From positions 1 through 64,000 of the forward strand of contig SVSP01000001.1 in NCBI GenBank assembly GCA_015064255.1: DNA of 64,000 bases, given 5' to 3'. Below the pieces are notes generated by a model that saw only the letters and a list, made by a program, of their open reading frames with translations, did no database searches and was not told where the DNA came from. Source of the stretch: Oscillospiraceae bacterium. Lineage in GTDB: Bacteria > Bacillota > Clostridia > Oscillospirales > CAG-272. Below, piece after piece: positions 25,183 through 34,901 of the stretch. The position numbers and the translations under genes were made by a program. The stretch's first letter is position 1. Each line of letters begins with the position of its first letter.

Positions 25183-27570
25183 ATGAAACGTTTTATCAAA
25201 AATATCACGTCAGCAGTGCTTGCTATAATTTTTCTGATAGTTCCGATCATAAGCGGAATATCTTCTTTCGCCGACACCGAGGATAATGACAACATTTTAG
25301 ATATTGATTCAAAACTTCCCGAAGTACATATCAGAACAAACAGCGGAAAAAATCCGGAGCAGGATGATGACAAAGTATATTTCAAGGGTACTTTGCGCGT
25401 TGAACTTAACGACTACTATTCCGAATGTGAAAATGCATATACCGGAGAAACGGCTCTCGGTGCGGGAATACGTACGAGAGGAAATTCTACAAGAACCTTC
25501 CTCGGTGCAAAACAGACAGGTAAATATTCGTACCGTATAAAGCTTGACGAAAAAGCAGATATGTTCGGTATGGGTAAATCTAAGGACTGGATACTCCTTT
25601 CTAACGTATATGACCCTACAAGTATGAGAAATGTTACTGCATACGAGCTTGCACGTGCGCTCGGACTTGCTTACTGCGATTCTACGTGGGTGGTTCTCTA
25701 CCTTAACGGTGAATACAGAGGTCTTTATCAGTTCTGCGAAAGTATAAGCATATCTTCAAACAGAGTTGATATTACCGACTGGGGCGATATAGTAGAGGAC
25801 GTTGCATATTCGATAGCAAAAAAAGAAGGTTTCTCATCGTCCAAGGCTGAAATCCTTAAAGATAAAATGAGCGAGAATATGGCTTGGGTAACGTCGGGAA
25901 AATTTGAGAATTATACGATTTCCGATTATTATAGCGGAGAATTTGATATAACAAGCGGATATCTTATAGAATATGACTCGTTTGATAACAAAAAGGATAA
26001 ACGTCCGTATCTTTTTGAGTCGGGAAGAACTCCCGCAGGGGTAATGCTCAAGATAGACTCTCCCGAATATACGTATACAAATCCCGAAATGCTTGAATAC
26101 GTGAGAAATCTTATCCTTGATTTTGAAGAAGCGGTCCTTTCCGATGATTTCTGTACGTCAGACGGAAGACACTACAGCGAGTTCTGCGATATGAACAGCC
26201 TCGTTGATTTTTGGATTCTTCAGAGTGTGGTAATGAACGGAGAATTCGGTATCAGAAGTATGTTCTTCTATATCGAAAACGGGAAGATATACTGGAGTCC
26301 CGTTTGGGATTTTGACTGCGGCGCGGGTAACCACCTTACCGTAACTACAAGTGCGTCGGGCTGGAACGGAAATCAGAATAACCGTAACCATTGGTATAAA
26401 GCGCTTTATAAGGACTCGTATTTCGTAACTCTGCTTCAGGAAAGATTTGCTGATATCAGACCTACTCTTGATACTATGATCGAGGGAATTGAGATATACA
26501 GACAGTATATTGAAGCAGAAGCTGAGCGCGATTACGATAAATACGGAGCACGTCCTTTTAATAATTCAAATAACGTTTCGTATACCTTCGACAGAGAGTT
26601 TGATTTCTATTATAAGTGGCAGAAGGACAGAATAAAGTGGCTCGAAGATACGCTCTTTAAGGATGTACCCGGTGTCGGCGACGTAAGCTTCAGTGAAAAA
26701 ATAAGCCTTACGCTAAAGTACAGCGGAGGCTCTGCTCTTGAAGCTGATAAGCTTACGCAGTACGGTGCCAAATCGACGTATATTTACGATACCGACAAAA
26801 ATGACGATCTTACATTCAAGGTGACGACCACGCATACAACGTCAACGAGATTTGAAATGTACATAAACGGAGTTTTCTACAAGGAATATAAGTTAACAAA
26901 TTCAGCGCCTGCAAGCGGTACGATAGAGCTTGATAAGCTGAATCTTACGTCGGGAGTGCGAAACTCGGTACATTTTGTTCTCTATAATAAAGAAAACAAT
27001 GCATATAACCGATATGGATTTACAATTCTGATGTCAGATATCAAAAACCCGACGGCAAATCAAGTCGTAGTTCAGATAAATACAGATATTAGCGTAGTTG
27101 ATAAGGACTCGGATTTTACCCTTCCGAATGCTCCGAGAGCGCGCGAAGGACTCGAGTTCAAGGGCTGGACAGACGGAAGTAATATCTACGAGGCGGGAAG
27201 TGTCATAAAAGCTTCTGAAAGTGTTGCTCTTTATGAAAAATGGGTGCATACGGACGGAACAGCGGTGCTTTTCACCGATTATATTGATATTCCTTACGGA
27301 AATGCTCTTTGGATTGGTGACGTTACCGAAAACAAAAACAATCCTGATAAGGATACGGGAAAACCCGAAAACGATATAGTAGTTGATGAAATTCCGGACG
27401 GTAACGAAAACAACACTAACGGTAACGGCGAGAACGAGCCAAACAAAGAAATTCCCCGCGGATTGATAATAGGACTTATACTTGGCGCGGCGGTAATTAT
27501 TATAGGTACATTTTCATTTGCAATATCCTTTAAGATCACTCGCAAAAGAATGGAAAATAGAAATAAATAA
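25183..27570 (+). CDS. CotH kinase family surface protein
   Basis: 795 residues. Signal peptide (about 1-31), CotH-type atypical kinase domain (about 75-500) with IRTRGNSTRTF, LYLNGEYRGLYQFCESI and the metal-binding VWDFDCGAGN, then a beta domain, a Listeria-Bacteroides-type repeat (EFKGWTDGSNIYEAGSVI), an Asn/Glu-rich linker and a C-terminal membrane helix with a basic tail. B. subtilis CotH phosphorylates spore coat proteins; this exported, membrane-anchored member more likely acts at the cell surface. GAGGAAAC precedes ATG 25183. Confidence 0.85.
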   Translation: MKRFIKNITSAVLAIIFLIVPIISGISSFADTEDNDNILDIDSKLPEVHIRTNSGKNPEQDDDKVYFKGTLRVELNDYYSECENAYTGETALGAGIRTRGNSTRTFLGAKQTGKYSYRIKLDEKADMFGMGKSKDWILLSNVYDPTSMRNVTAYELARALGLAYCDSTWVVLYLNGEYRGLYQFCESISISSNRVDITDWGDIVEDVAYSIAKKEGFSSSKAEILKDKMSENMAWVTSGKFENYTISDYYSGEFDITSGYLIEYDSFDNKKDKRPYLFESGRTPAGVMLKIDSPEYTYTNPEMLEYVRNLILDFEEAVLSDDFCTSDGRHYSEFCDMNSLVDFWILQSVVMNGEFGIRSMFFYIENGKIYWSPVWDFDCGAGNHLTVTTSASGWNGNQNNRNHWYKALYKDSYFVTLLQERFADIRPTLDTMIEGIEIYRQYIEAEAERDYDKYGARPFNNSNNVSYTFDREFDFYYKWQKDRIKWLEDTLFKDVPGVGDVSFSEKISLTLKYSGGSALEADKLTQYGAKSTYIYDTDKNDDLTFKVTTTHTTSTRFEMYINGVFYKEYKLTNSAPASGTIELDKLNLTSGVRNSVHFVLYNKENNAYNRYGFTILMSDIKNPTANQVVVQINTDISVVDKDSDFTLPNAPRAREGLEFKGWTDGSNIYEAGSVIKASESVALYEKWVHTDGTAVLFTDYIDIPYGNALWIGDVTENKNNPDKDTGKPENDIVVDEIPDGNENNTNGNGENEPNKEIPRGLIIGLILGAAVIIIGTFSFAISFKITRKRMENRNK

Positions 27571-27572
27571 TA

Positions 27573-27606
27573 AAAATACCGAACAACTGAAGTTGTTCGG
27601 TATTTT
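27573..27606 (+). terminator. Terminator of the CotH-like gene
   Basis: Perfect 16-bp stem AAAATACCGAACAACT/AGTTGTTCGGTATTTT, two bases after the stop codon. It is nearly identical to the terminator at 27749-27782. Confidence 0.8.
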
Positions 27607-27665
27607 GCAGGCTGAAGACATAATAATAAAAGAGAAGTTTTTAGCCAAGGAAAGAGGATGAGAGT

Positions 27666-27718
27666 CTGAGAGAAGGGGAAAAACTTCGGCGTTTGAGATG
27701 GTTTTTCCCTTCTCTCAG
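27666..27718. ncRNA. Candidate structured RNA between twin terminators
   Basis: CTGAGAGAAGGGGAAAAA (27666-27683) pairs with TTTTTCCCTTCTCTCAG (27702-27718), loop CTTCGGCGTTTGAGATGG. It lies between two copies of the same terminator palindrome and outside any gene. No promoter was identified, so transcription is unproven; it could be a palindromic repeat. Confidence 0.3.
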
Positions 27719-27748
27719 TTAATCTTTATGCCTTTGTCTACACTTTGA

Positions 27749-27782
27749 AAAATACCGAACAACTTCAGTTGTTCGGTATTTT
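27749..27782 (-). terminator. Terminator of the FAD-GH43-SGNH operon
   Basis: AAAATACCGAACAACT/AGTTGTTCGGTATTTT stem with a TC loop; on the minus strand a T run follows. It lies 7 bases past the SGNH hydrolase stop. Confidence 0.8.
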
Positions 27783-27788
27783 GTTTGG

Positions 27789-28781
27789 TTAGTGAAGTAT
27801 TCCGGATTTTTTAAACGCAACCGCGAGGTTTTCCGCGTACAGCGAAAATCCGCTTTCGTTCGGGTGCAGGGTCTTATCCTGATAAAATTCGGACAGATGA
27901 GGCACGAGCGTGAAGCCGTCAACCACGGTAATGCCGAGCGATCTTGCAAGTGCTTCAAATTCCTTTCGCGCGGGAAGAAAGGTGAGATTTTCTTCTTCGG
28001 AAAGTCCTCGCCAAAGCGGTGAAATATAGACTATCTTTGCATTCGGGAATATGCTTTTCAGCTTTTTCCAATAAGCATCTGCACGCGATATGCGAAGCTC
28101 GGGGTTGTTTCTCGCGCACGACCAGTCGTTTGTACCGAAGGCTATCGTAATGATGTCGGGTTCAAAGGGGAGCTTCGGGTCAAGAATATCGGCGCGGAAG
28201 ATCTCTCCGCCTATTCCTTGGTTAAGCGTCGTAGCATCAGTCATAGCCGTAAGCCTTGCCGTGTAGCAAAGAGAAGGGTAGAATGACGATGCACCGTAGG
28301 TTATTGAATCTCCGAGGAAAAGAATTTTCGGACCCTTGGGAGTGTAAGGTGTAAACACGTTTGCACCTGCAAGATAGAACTTCTTCAGTACGAATATCGC
28401 AAGATTAGGGAGATGCACGTTTATAGTGTGCTCACCTTCGGGCAAAGCACATTCAAAAGTGCCTTCACAATGATCTTCGGGAACTCTTACGTCAAGATGC
28501 TTTATGATAGCTCCGTCGCAGACTATGTCAAGCTGAAACCAGTTGGCAGATGAACCGCGAAGTATTTCGTAGTCTATTGACAGGGAAGATGCGTCTGTTA
28601 CAAAAGCGAGACGTATGCCCGAATTTGACTTTGAACGGAGAAAATATCCCTCGTTGTGAGTGCGGTAATATTCAGCCTGCTCGTCAGTGAATCTTTTGAA
28701 CGTAATACTTCCGTTTTCACCTTGTACAACGTCAAGCGCACCGAGAGTTATCTCTTTTATCTGTGAATAGCTCAGTATCAT
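27789..28781 (-). CDS. SGNH/GDSL hydrolase with N-terminal jelly-roll (carbohydrate esterase-like)
   Basis: 330 residues, no signal peptide. Residues 1-150 form a beta-sandwich; the catalytic domain follows with FLGDSITYGASS (Ser), NQGIGGEIF (Gly), IAFGTNDW (Asn) and DKTLHPNESGF (Asp-x-x-His). The two-domain layout is typical of acetyl-xylan-type esterases. The GH43 gene 28 bases upstream suggests deacetylation of the same oligosaccharide. Last gene of the minus-strand operon. Confidence 0.85.
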   Translation of the reverse strand: MILSYSQIKEITLGALDVVQGENGSITFKRFTDEQAEYYRTHNEGYFLRSKSNSGIRLAFVTDASSLSIDYEILRGSSANWFQLDIVCDGAIIKHLDVRVPEDHCEGTFECALPEGEHTINVHLPNLAIFVLKKFYLAGANVFTPYTPKGPKILFLGDSITYGASSFYPSLCYTARLTAMTDATTLNQGIGGEIFRADILDPKLPFEPDIITIAFGTNDWSCARNNPELRISRADAYWKKLKSIFPNAKIVYISPLWRGLSEEENLTFLPARKEFEALARSLGITVVDGFTLVPHLSEFYQDKTLHPNESGFSLYAENLAVAFKKSGILH

Positions 28782-28809
28782 TTTGATTTGCCTTTCAAAG
28801 TATTTCGGC

Positions 28810-31206
28810 TCAGTTAAGAGGCTTTACTGTGAAGTTTGCAAAGCTTGCAACGCCGTTCAGCTCGGACTTAAGACCTGCCATACCGTTGATATATGCTTCA
28901 GGATCGGTGTATTCGAGAACGGTGTTGTTGTTTACGAGAACGCTGATCTTCGAGCCATCGCAAACAACGTCTGCGTGGAAGCGTCTTCCTGGAGCAAGCT
29001 TGATCTCTGCCGTTGCAAGAGTTGTTTTTGTGAAGCTGATTTTGTGGAGAGTAATGGCGGAAGCAGAGAACTCAATGTAGTAGCCCTGCATCCAGTTTAC
29101 ACCCTGGAAAGCCGCAATCTGCTTGTCCGTATTGTTGTAGTTAACGTGCGTAAAGAGGGGAAGACCGGGGTTCTGTGTTCTTACGAGAAGTCCGTAACCT
29201 TCCTTGGAAAGAGGAGTTATATCCGCAGAAACGGTATAGTCACCGAGCATATAACTGCCGTAGAGTCTCTTGCCGCAGCTCGAAACCGAGATTATATCGT
29301 TGTTTTCTTCCCAGAAGATACCGTCGGAATAGCTGAGAGCATCCTTGCCTATTGTTTCGGAAGCTACGTTGTACATACATCTGTAATAGAGAATGTCGGC
29401 GTTTCCTTCCTTAACGTAGAGTGTAAGAGTCTGTTCGCCGTCGATAAGAGCGATATCTCTTACAGTTGCCGATGTGAATTCTGCGGATGCGGGGAGAACT
29501 ATATCCTTGATATACTTTTCGTCTGCATATATTTCAAGAACAGCACCGTTTTCGCTCTTGTATGTCGCGGAAAGACCGTAGTTTCCTGCTTTTTCGGAGT
29601 AGATAGCGTAGTTGTAGGTCTCGCCTTCCTTAGCGCATACGTATTCTTCTTCGGTGTCAGCCTTGAAGTCAGTCTTGTAGTCGTATTCCTTGCAGTAGAT
29701 AGCGGGGAGGTATCCGCACTGTGTTGCAACGGGCTTGGGATACTTCTTGGAGCTTGATCCGCCTGTTGCGGCTGTAGCACCGATAAATCCGAATGCTGCG
29801 GGAGCATTTTCTGACTTCATACCGATGCCTGTACCTGAAAGCTCGCTTTCGTACTTGCAGAGAAGTCTGTCATTTACGTAGAATGTGAATTCTTTTCCTG
29901 TCTTTTCAACCTGAATGGCCTGAAGAACGGAGAAATTGTAAGGAATATCAAAGCTGCGAACGAGTGCTTTTCTGTGTTCTGTTGTTTCGCCGTTTACTGT
30001 GAAGCGGACAACGAGTTCCTCTGTATTTGAATCAAAGAGTGCTTCACCGTAGTTCTTGTCGTCGGCATAACCGAATACAAGACCTGCAAGACCTTCCTTG
30101 CCTATTCTTCTTACAGTAAGCTCGATAGTGTATCTGTCGCGCTCAAGCTTTTCCTTAGCAAGAACCGTACCCGGAGTCTTTATAAGGAGCTTGCCGTTTT
30201 CAACAGAGAAAGTACCTGTGAACGCTCTTTCATCTGTCTTGCGGGAGAAGTGAGAATAAATATCGGGCATAGGAGGCATAGGAGAATTCTTAACTGTCGG
30301 TCCGAAAACTTCCATCTTTCTTCCGTTAAGGATAAATCTGTCGATATTGAGGAATCTCTGTCTTTCTCTTGTGTGGTAAACGATGTAGTATGTGTCAAGG
30401 TCGGGAGCCTTTACGGAGGACGAGTGACCGATACCGCTTGTAACCTCTGTTGTGCTTACGAGAAGGGGATTAGGTGTACCCTGAACGAAGTTCATAACAT
30501 CGTCCTTGCTTGTTCCGTACACGATTCTGTAAGCTGTGTGGCAAACGTGGTTACCCGTATAGGTGAGGAAGTATGTTCCGTCGTGGTATATAATTCCGGG
30601 ACCTTCTGTCCAAGTGCCGTTACCCTCGTCGATGATAGCGCCTATAGGCTGTTCTGTGGAAACGTCAACACAGGTGGGCGCGGTCATCTTGAAGCCGTGA
30701 AGTCCGCCGTCTGCGTGCGCGGAGTAGAAATACCACTTACCGTCATTATCTATAAAAATGTGACCGTCGATCTTGCATCCCCACTGTTCGCCAACCTTTT
30801 TGAAGGGACCGATAGGGCTGTCTGCAACGAAGAACTGATGTCCTGTTCCGCCGAGCGATGTTACCATTACGAACTGTCCGTTGAAGTAAGTTACTTCGGG
30901 AGCGTAAGCGGGAAGAGCAATAGGGTTATTTCCGCCGTGCTCGTTTATACCCGAAGGAATTTCATCGGTAGGAACGCAGTCTATTCTTTCTGTCCAGTTT
31001 ACGAGGTCCTCGGAAACCTGTACGTGATAAGCAACGTCCGCACCTGTGCTGGGATAGAGATAATATCTTCCGTCATATCTCATAACAAAGGGGTCGCCTT
31101 GATTGTTAGCGGGGTTAAGCGGGTTGTCGTAGGTTTCGGGATTTGTTTTTACCTTTGTGTCAAATGCAACTGCTTTTTTTGTAGAGGAATTTGTTTCGTT
31201 TTTCAT
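28810..31206 (-). CDS. GH43-like glycoside hydrolase, multidomain
   Basis: 798 residues, no signal peptide, so intracellular. Five-bladed propeller at about 25-320: NNQGDPFVMRYDGRYY (general base Asp), CKIDGHIFIDNDGKWYF (second Asp), and WTEGPGIIYHDGTYFLTYTG (acid Glu). Two concanavalin-like or LamG-like beta domains follow (about 330-480 and 640-798), separated by a CBM-like region. Probably acts on arabinan- or xylan-derived oligosaccharides; specificity is unproven. It lies between an FAD oxidoreductase gene and an esterase gene. Confidence 0.85.
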   Translation of the reverse strand: MKNETNSSTKKAVAFDTKVKTNPETYDNPLNPANNQGDPFVMRYDGRYYLYPSTGADVAYHVQVSEDLVNWTERIDCVPTDEIPSGINEHGGNNPIALPAYAPEVTYFNGQFVMVTSLGGTGHQFFVADSPIGPFKKVGEQWGCKIDGHIFIDNDGKWYFYSAHADGGLHGFKMTAPTCVDVSTEQPIGAIIDEGNGTWTEGPGIIYHDGTYFLTYTGNHVCHTAYRIVYGTSKDDVMNFVQGTPNPLLVSTTEVTSGIGHSSSVKAPDLDTYYIVYHTRERQRFLNIDRFILNGRKMEVFGPTVKNSPMPPMPDIYSHFSRKTDERAFTGTFSVENGKLLIKTPGTVLAKEKLERDRYTIELTVRRIGKEGLAGLVFGYADDKNYGEALFDSNTEELVVRFTVNGETTEHRKALVRSFDIPYNFSVLQAIQVEKTGKEFTFYVNDRLLCKYESELSGTGIGMKSENAPAAFGFIGATAATGGSSSKKYPKPVATQCGYLPAIYCKEYDYKTDFKADTEEEYVCAKEGETYNYAIYSEKAGNYGLSATYKSENGAVLEIYADEKYIKDIVLPASAEFTSATVRDIALIDGEQTLTLYVKEGNADILYYRCMYNVASETIGKDALSYSDGIFWEENNDIISVSSCGKRLYGSYMLGDYTVSADITPLSKEGYGLLVRTQNPGLPLFTHVNYNNTDKQIAAFQGVNWMQGYYIEFSASAITLHKISFTKTTLATAEIKLAPGRRFHADVVCDGSKISVLVNNNTVLEYTDPEAYINGMAGLKSELNGVASFANFTVKPLN

Positions 31207-31268
31207 AATTAATTTACCTTTCCTTTCTTTCGTAGCGTTTGTTGTTGCGTTTGTTGTTTGACTTTTAT

Positions 31269-32549
31269 TTAATTATGTCCGCCTTCGATCTCGACTGCAT
31301 TTTTTCCGTGGATAATAACAGTTTTGTCTTCGGGAACATATTCGTCCGGGAAGTGGATCATTACGTTATCTTTTTCAAGCGTGTTCTGAAGAGTCTTGAT
31401 GTTTACGTTTGCAACTCCGACATTTTCGCGGATAGCCTGACAAGCAGCGTGTCCTGCCGCCTGACCTGTAAGTATTGCCGGAGGAATTACTCTGAGAAGA
31501 TCCCATCCGTAGCCCTTGCCCGATGCGCTTCTGCCCGCTGTTATCATATTGGGATAGTCGCGTCTGCAAAGTGTGCGAAGCGGTACCTCGAAAAGATGAT
31601 TTCTGTGATCGAAGTCGTTTATTGCACATACAGAATCGTCAAAATGCTTGTAAGCGTCGTTTACGCTGAGCGAATAATCTCCGTCTATACGGCAGGTCGT
31701 TCTGAAATTCGGCATAAGAGGAAGCATAGCGACCTCACGAGAATTTCTGTCTGTCTTTTTGAGATTTTCGAGCATAGCGTGCTGATTTCTGACAAGATAG
31801 TCTGTAACCTCTTCAACGGTAAGTCCCGACCATTTGGGAACGTCTGCGGGCTGCTTGTCGCCGTAGAGATTGATATTACCGCCGCTGATTCCCGTGAAAG
31901 CAAACTTGATGTTACCCTTTTCGTAAGCGTCCTTGCAGCTTGCGAGAGTTATCATTTTGCCGAAATACGAGTAGAAATTTTCGCCCGCAACTGTCGGAAT
32001 ACCGCCTCTGCGGAGAACGTCGCAGTCGCCCGTTACATCGATAAGCATCTTGCAAGCGTAGAATTCTGTTCCGCTTTTGCTTTCGGTGATAACACCCTTG
32101 CAGATATTGCCCTCCATCACGGGATCGCAGGCAATACAGTCAAAAAGTATATCTGCGCCCGAAGATGTTATCTCCTCTGTGAGCTGAAGTGCGAAAATAT
32201 AGGGGGAATATCTCTGTACGTATCTTGCCTGTGTCGGCTCTTTTGGCTCGCCGTCCTTCCATTCTGCGGGAATGGTGTCGTAGCCGTACTGAGCACTCAG
32301 ACGAACCCATTTTTCGCAAAGACCGAAGATTATCTGCTTTCCCTGTCCGTTACACATAGGAACGAATAGATTTACAAGTCCGAGTGTGGCAAGACCGCCG
32401 AGAATATTTGATTTTTCAATAATGAGGACCGAGTTTCCGTTATTTGCCGCGGTGACAGCCGCCGCAACACCGGCAACGCCTCCTCCGCAAACTATAACGT
32501 CATAACTTTTCTTTACGTTAAGCTTTTTTGATAAGGTGATGGTTTCCAT
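31269..32549 (-). CDS. FAD-dependent oxidoreductase
   Basis: 426 residues. Rossmann fold near the N-terminus (YDVIVCGGGVAGVAAAVTAA) and the FAD-binding follow-on IIEKSNILGGLATLG, as in PF12831-type oxidoreductases often found with carbohydrate genes. CRIDGDYSLSVNDAYKHFDD and the C-terminal AGRSASGKGYGWDLLRV help close the fold. The start is ATG 32549, because GGAGG sits just before it; the in-frame ATG at 32561 contains that ribosome binding site. First gene of the operon. Substrate unknown, perhaps a sugar or a secondary alcohol. Confidence 0.85.
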   Translation of the reverse strand: METITLSKKLNVKKSYDVIVCGGGVAGVAAAVTAANNGNSVLIIEKSNILGGLATLGLVNLFVPMCNGQGKQIIFGLCEKWVRLSAQYGYDTIPAEWKDGEPKEPTQARYVQRYSPYIFALQLTEEITSSGADILFDCIACDPVMEGNICKGVITESKSGTEFYACKMLIDVTGDCDVLRRGGIPTVAGENFYSYFGKMITLASCKDAYEKGNIKFAFTGISGGNINLYGDKQPADVPKWSGLTVEEVTDYLVRNQHAMLENLKKTDRNSREVAMLPLMPNFRTTCRIDGDYSLSVNDAYKHFDDSVCAINDFDHRNHLFEVPLRTLCRRDYPNMITAGRSASGKGYGWDLLRVIPPAILTGQAAGHAACQAIRENVGVANVNIKTLQNTLEKDNVMIHFPDEYVPEDKTVIIHGKNAVEIEGGHN

Positions 32550-32587
32550 AAAATCCTCCATAACTGTGCGGAAATTTACTTGCCTTT

Positions 32588-32616
32588 AGGATAATATATT
32601 TTTGTCGTGATGTCAA
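32588..32616 (-). promoter_or_regulatory. Promoter of the FAD-GH43-SGNH operon
   Basis: On the minus strand TTGACA (complement of 32611-32616), 17-bp spacer, TATCCT (complement of 32588-32593). Confidence 0.68.
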
Positions 32617-32644
32617 TACTTTAGCGAAATAAAATGCGTTTTTA

Positions 32645-32674
32645 ATAAAAAAAGATTGCCGAGGTGGGCAACCT
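32645..32674 (-). terminator. Terminator after the AT-rich membrane protein gene
   Basis: On the minus strand AGGTTGCC pairs with GGCAATCT, followed by TTTTTTATTAA. Confidence 0.75.
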
Positions 32675-32683
32675 TTTAGTGTG

Positions 32684-33340
32684 TCAATTTATCGGAATGT
32701 CGGGAAAATCTTCTTTAGTTCCTATCACGAACGCTTTGCCTTTCTCTGAATCGTGAGCAACAAGGACTTCGCGATTTTGCCAGTCTTCGAAACGTGGAGC
32801 AAAGAAGGAATATATTGCTGTTGTATCTGCTTTTAGCTCGTTTTCTATTTCACCGTTAAGATCAACGGTAAAATAGAATCTACCAATAGCACAGTGATGT
32901 ATCTCGGATGTGTATGTATGATAAAAACAATACTTATCACTTTTGTTTATGATCAAGTTCAGTTTAATTATGTCGTACAAAAGCAGAGAAATATTTATAA
33001 TCAGATATATAACTAAGAAACTTATTATAGCAATAAGTATTTCTTCGTGCATAAGCAGATAGCTGAGTCTGATACAGAAACCGTAAAGAAAGATTTCAAG
33101 AATGTTTATTACAATTTTTGATTTGATGCTGTATAAAACAAGCGGAACGTTTATTATCAAATACAGAACGGTAAAAACTATCGAAATCGTAGCTATACTT
33201 TCGAGGTTGGCAAAATTATTAAGCCCGATAAGGAAAGTATATATCAGCAGTTCGACAAAATTTATTATTAGTCTTAATTTGATTTTGAGTCTTAAATAAT
33301 AGGCGTCCAGAGAATGTGTGATAAGTTCTCGTTTATTCAT
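32684..33340 (-). CDS. Hypothetical AT-rich membrane protein
   Basis: 218 residues. About four hydrophobic helices in the first 130 residues, rich in Ile/Leu (for example ISIVFTVLYLIINVPLVLYS), followed by a soluble C-terminal domain of ~85 residues (HCAIGRFYFTVDLNGEIENE through AFVIGTKEDFPDIPIN). Its base composition is visibly more AT-rich than the neighbours', with many ATA and TTA codons, which may indicate acquisition. No family recognised. Monocistronic. Confidence 0.65.
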   Translation of the reverse strand: MNKRELITHSLDAYYLRLKIKLRLIINFVELLIYTFLIGLNNFANLESIATISIVFTVLYLIINVPLVLYSIKSKIVINILEIFLYGFCIRLSYLLMHEEILIAIISFLVIYLIINISLLLYDIIKLNLIINKSDKYCFYHTYTSEIHHCAIGRFYFTVDLNGEIENELKADTTAIYSFFAPRFEDWQNREVLVAHDSEKGKAFVIGTKEDFPDIPIN

Positions 33341-33437
33341 TGATACGATTCTCCTTTCATTCGAAAGTGCCCCCCCGGAAATGTGAAACTTTCGGGGGGA
33401 CCTTGTTAATAAAAGTCTTAAATGTTAAACTTATCGT

Positions 33438-34406
33438 TTACTTCTTATCTCCGATAAGCTCGTTTGCCGAAGCGAGAAGACTTGCGACAGACTGAATTTC
33501 GGAAGGAATAATGATCTTTGTAGCCTGACCGTCAGCGACTCTTTCCATAGACTCAAGGCTCTTGAGTATGAGAGATTCCTTGGAAGCGCCTGCTTCGTTT
33601 ATCATCTTGATACCGTCGGCGGTAGCCTGCTGTACCTTGAGAATAGCTTCTGCTTCACCTTCTGCTTCAAGGATCTTTGATTCCTTCTGTGCGGCTGCAC
33701 GGAGGATCTGAGCCTGCTTTTCAGCTTCTGCAGCAAGAATCTTAGATTCCTTCTGACCTTCTGCTACGAGAATTGCAGATTGCTTTTCTCCTTCTGCACG
33801 GAGAATAGCTTCACGGCGTTCACGTTCTGCCTTCATCTGCTTTTCCATAGCTTCCTGAATTTCGCGGGGAGGAATGATGTTCTTAAGCTCTACGCGATTT
33901 ACCTTGATACCCCAAGGGTCGGTAGCTTCGTCGAGGATAGCGCGCATCTTGGTGTTGATAACGTCACGGGATGTAAGCGTAGCGTCAAGTTCGAGGTCAC
34001 CGATGATGTTACGGAGTGTTGTTGCTGTGATGTTTTCGATAGCTGCGATGGGGTTTACATGACCGTATGCAAAGAGCTTGCAGTCAGTTATCTGATAGAA
34101 GACAACCGTGTCTATCTGCATCTTAACGTTATCGCTTGTGATAACCGGCTGAGGCGGGAAGTCTGCAACCTGTTCCATAAGGACGACGTTCTTTGCGATC
34201 TTGTCGATAAAGGGTGCTTTGAATCTTACACCTGTCTGCCATGTCGAATGATACTTACCAAGTCTTTCGATAACAACTGCGTGTCCCTGGGGAACGATCT
34301 TCAGACACGAAATAAAGATGATAAGAAGAAGTGCGACTGCTACACAAAAAATTATTGTGATAGGTTCGGGCTCGGTGGATGAAAGAATAATGGGTAAAAA
34401 GTTCAT
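33438..34406 (-). CDS. SPFH/Band 7 (stomatin-like) membrane protein
   Basis: 322 residues. N-terminal membrane helix (ITIIFCVAVALLLIIFIS), then an SPFH domain (PQGHAVVIERLGKYHSTWQ through VELKNIIPPREIQEAMEKQM), then a long Ala/Glu-rich coiled coil (AEGEKQSAILVAEGQKESKI). Family members form oligomeric scaffolds in membrane microdomains. The NfeD-like gene immediately upstream is the usual partner of this family. Confidence 0.93.
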   Translation of the reverse strand: MNFLPIILSSTEPEPITIIFCVAVALLLIIFISCLKIVPQGHAVVIERLGKYHSTWQTGVRFKAPFIDKIAKNVVLMEQVADFPPQPVITSDNVKMQIDTVVFYQITDCKLFAYGHVNPIAAIENITATTLRNIIGDLELDATLTSRDVINTKMRAILDEATDPWGIKVNRVELKNIIPPREIQEAMEKQMKAERERREAILRAEGEKQSAILVAEGQKESKILAAEAEKQAQILRAAAQKESKILEAEGEAEAILKVQQATADGIKMINEAGASKESLILKSLESMERVADGQATKIIIPSEIQSVASLLASANELIGDKK

Positions 34407-34434
34407 AATTTGCCTCCTGTTTTTGTTTTTTTAT

Positions 34435-34860
34435 TTAAATTTTTTTGCAGATAAGTTTTACACCGGCGATACGAAGAACTTCTACGTGATCACCGATTTC
34501 AGCGGTTTCGCCGTTTTCAAGTCGTGCAGACCAACGCTTGCCCGCTATCTTGACTTCGCCTGTTTCTGCCAGAGAATCGATGCGCTCTGTTACAACAGCT
34601 TCACCGCCGATTATCATATCGGTGACGTTTGTTGCGATGTGCTTGCTCTTTTTGGAGAATTTACGCAAAAATACAAGACACAAGAGAGAAACAACGAGAA
34701 ATACGACTATCTGTGCGCTCTGCGGTACCTTGAAAAGCTCGAGGATGATACATACCACTGCGGCGGGAATAAACCAAATGGACGTAAGTCCTGCGGTAAG
34801 TCCTTCCACAATAAGTGCCGCGATGATTATAGCTATCCAGATATAAAGCATAACTGTCAT
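34435..34860 (-). CDS. NfeD-like membrane protein
   Basis: 141 residues. Two or three membrane helices (LYIWIAIIIAALIVEGLTAG; AAVVCIILELF; IVVFLVVSLLCLVFL) followed by an OB-fold C-terminal domain (GGEAVVTERIDSL, GKRWSAR, GDHVEVLRIAGVKL), the short NfeD architecture without the protease. It lies 28 bases upstream of the SPFH gene; the two proteins generally act together in the membrane. Confidence 0.9.
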   Translation of the reverse strand: MTVMLYIWIAIIIAALIVEGLTAGLTSIWFIPAAVVCIILELFKVPQSAQIVVFLVVSLLCLVFLRKFSKKSKHIATNVTDMIIGGEAVVTERIDSLAETGEVKIAGKRWSARLENGETAEIGDHVEVLRIAGVKLICKKI

Positions 34861-34901
34861 GGCTGATAAATTCCTTTCTGATGTTTATTTAAAATTTTTA
34901 A

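Noticed and set aside
28783..32369. Long plus-strand frames opposite GH43 and the FAD oxidoreductase (28783-29757, 30250-31212, 31239-32369)
   Set aside because: They mirror well-supported minus-strand genes with clear motifs, and their translations are Cys/Val-rich without domain features.
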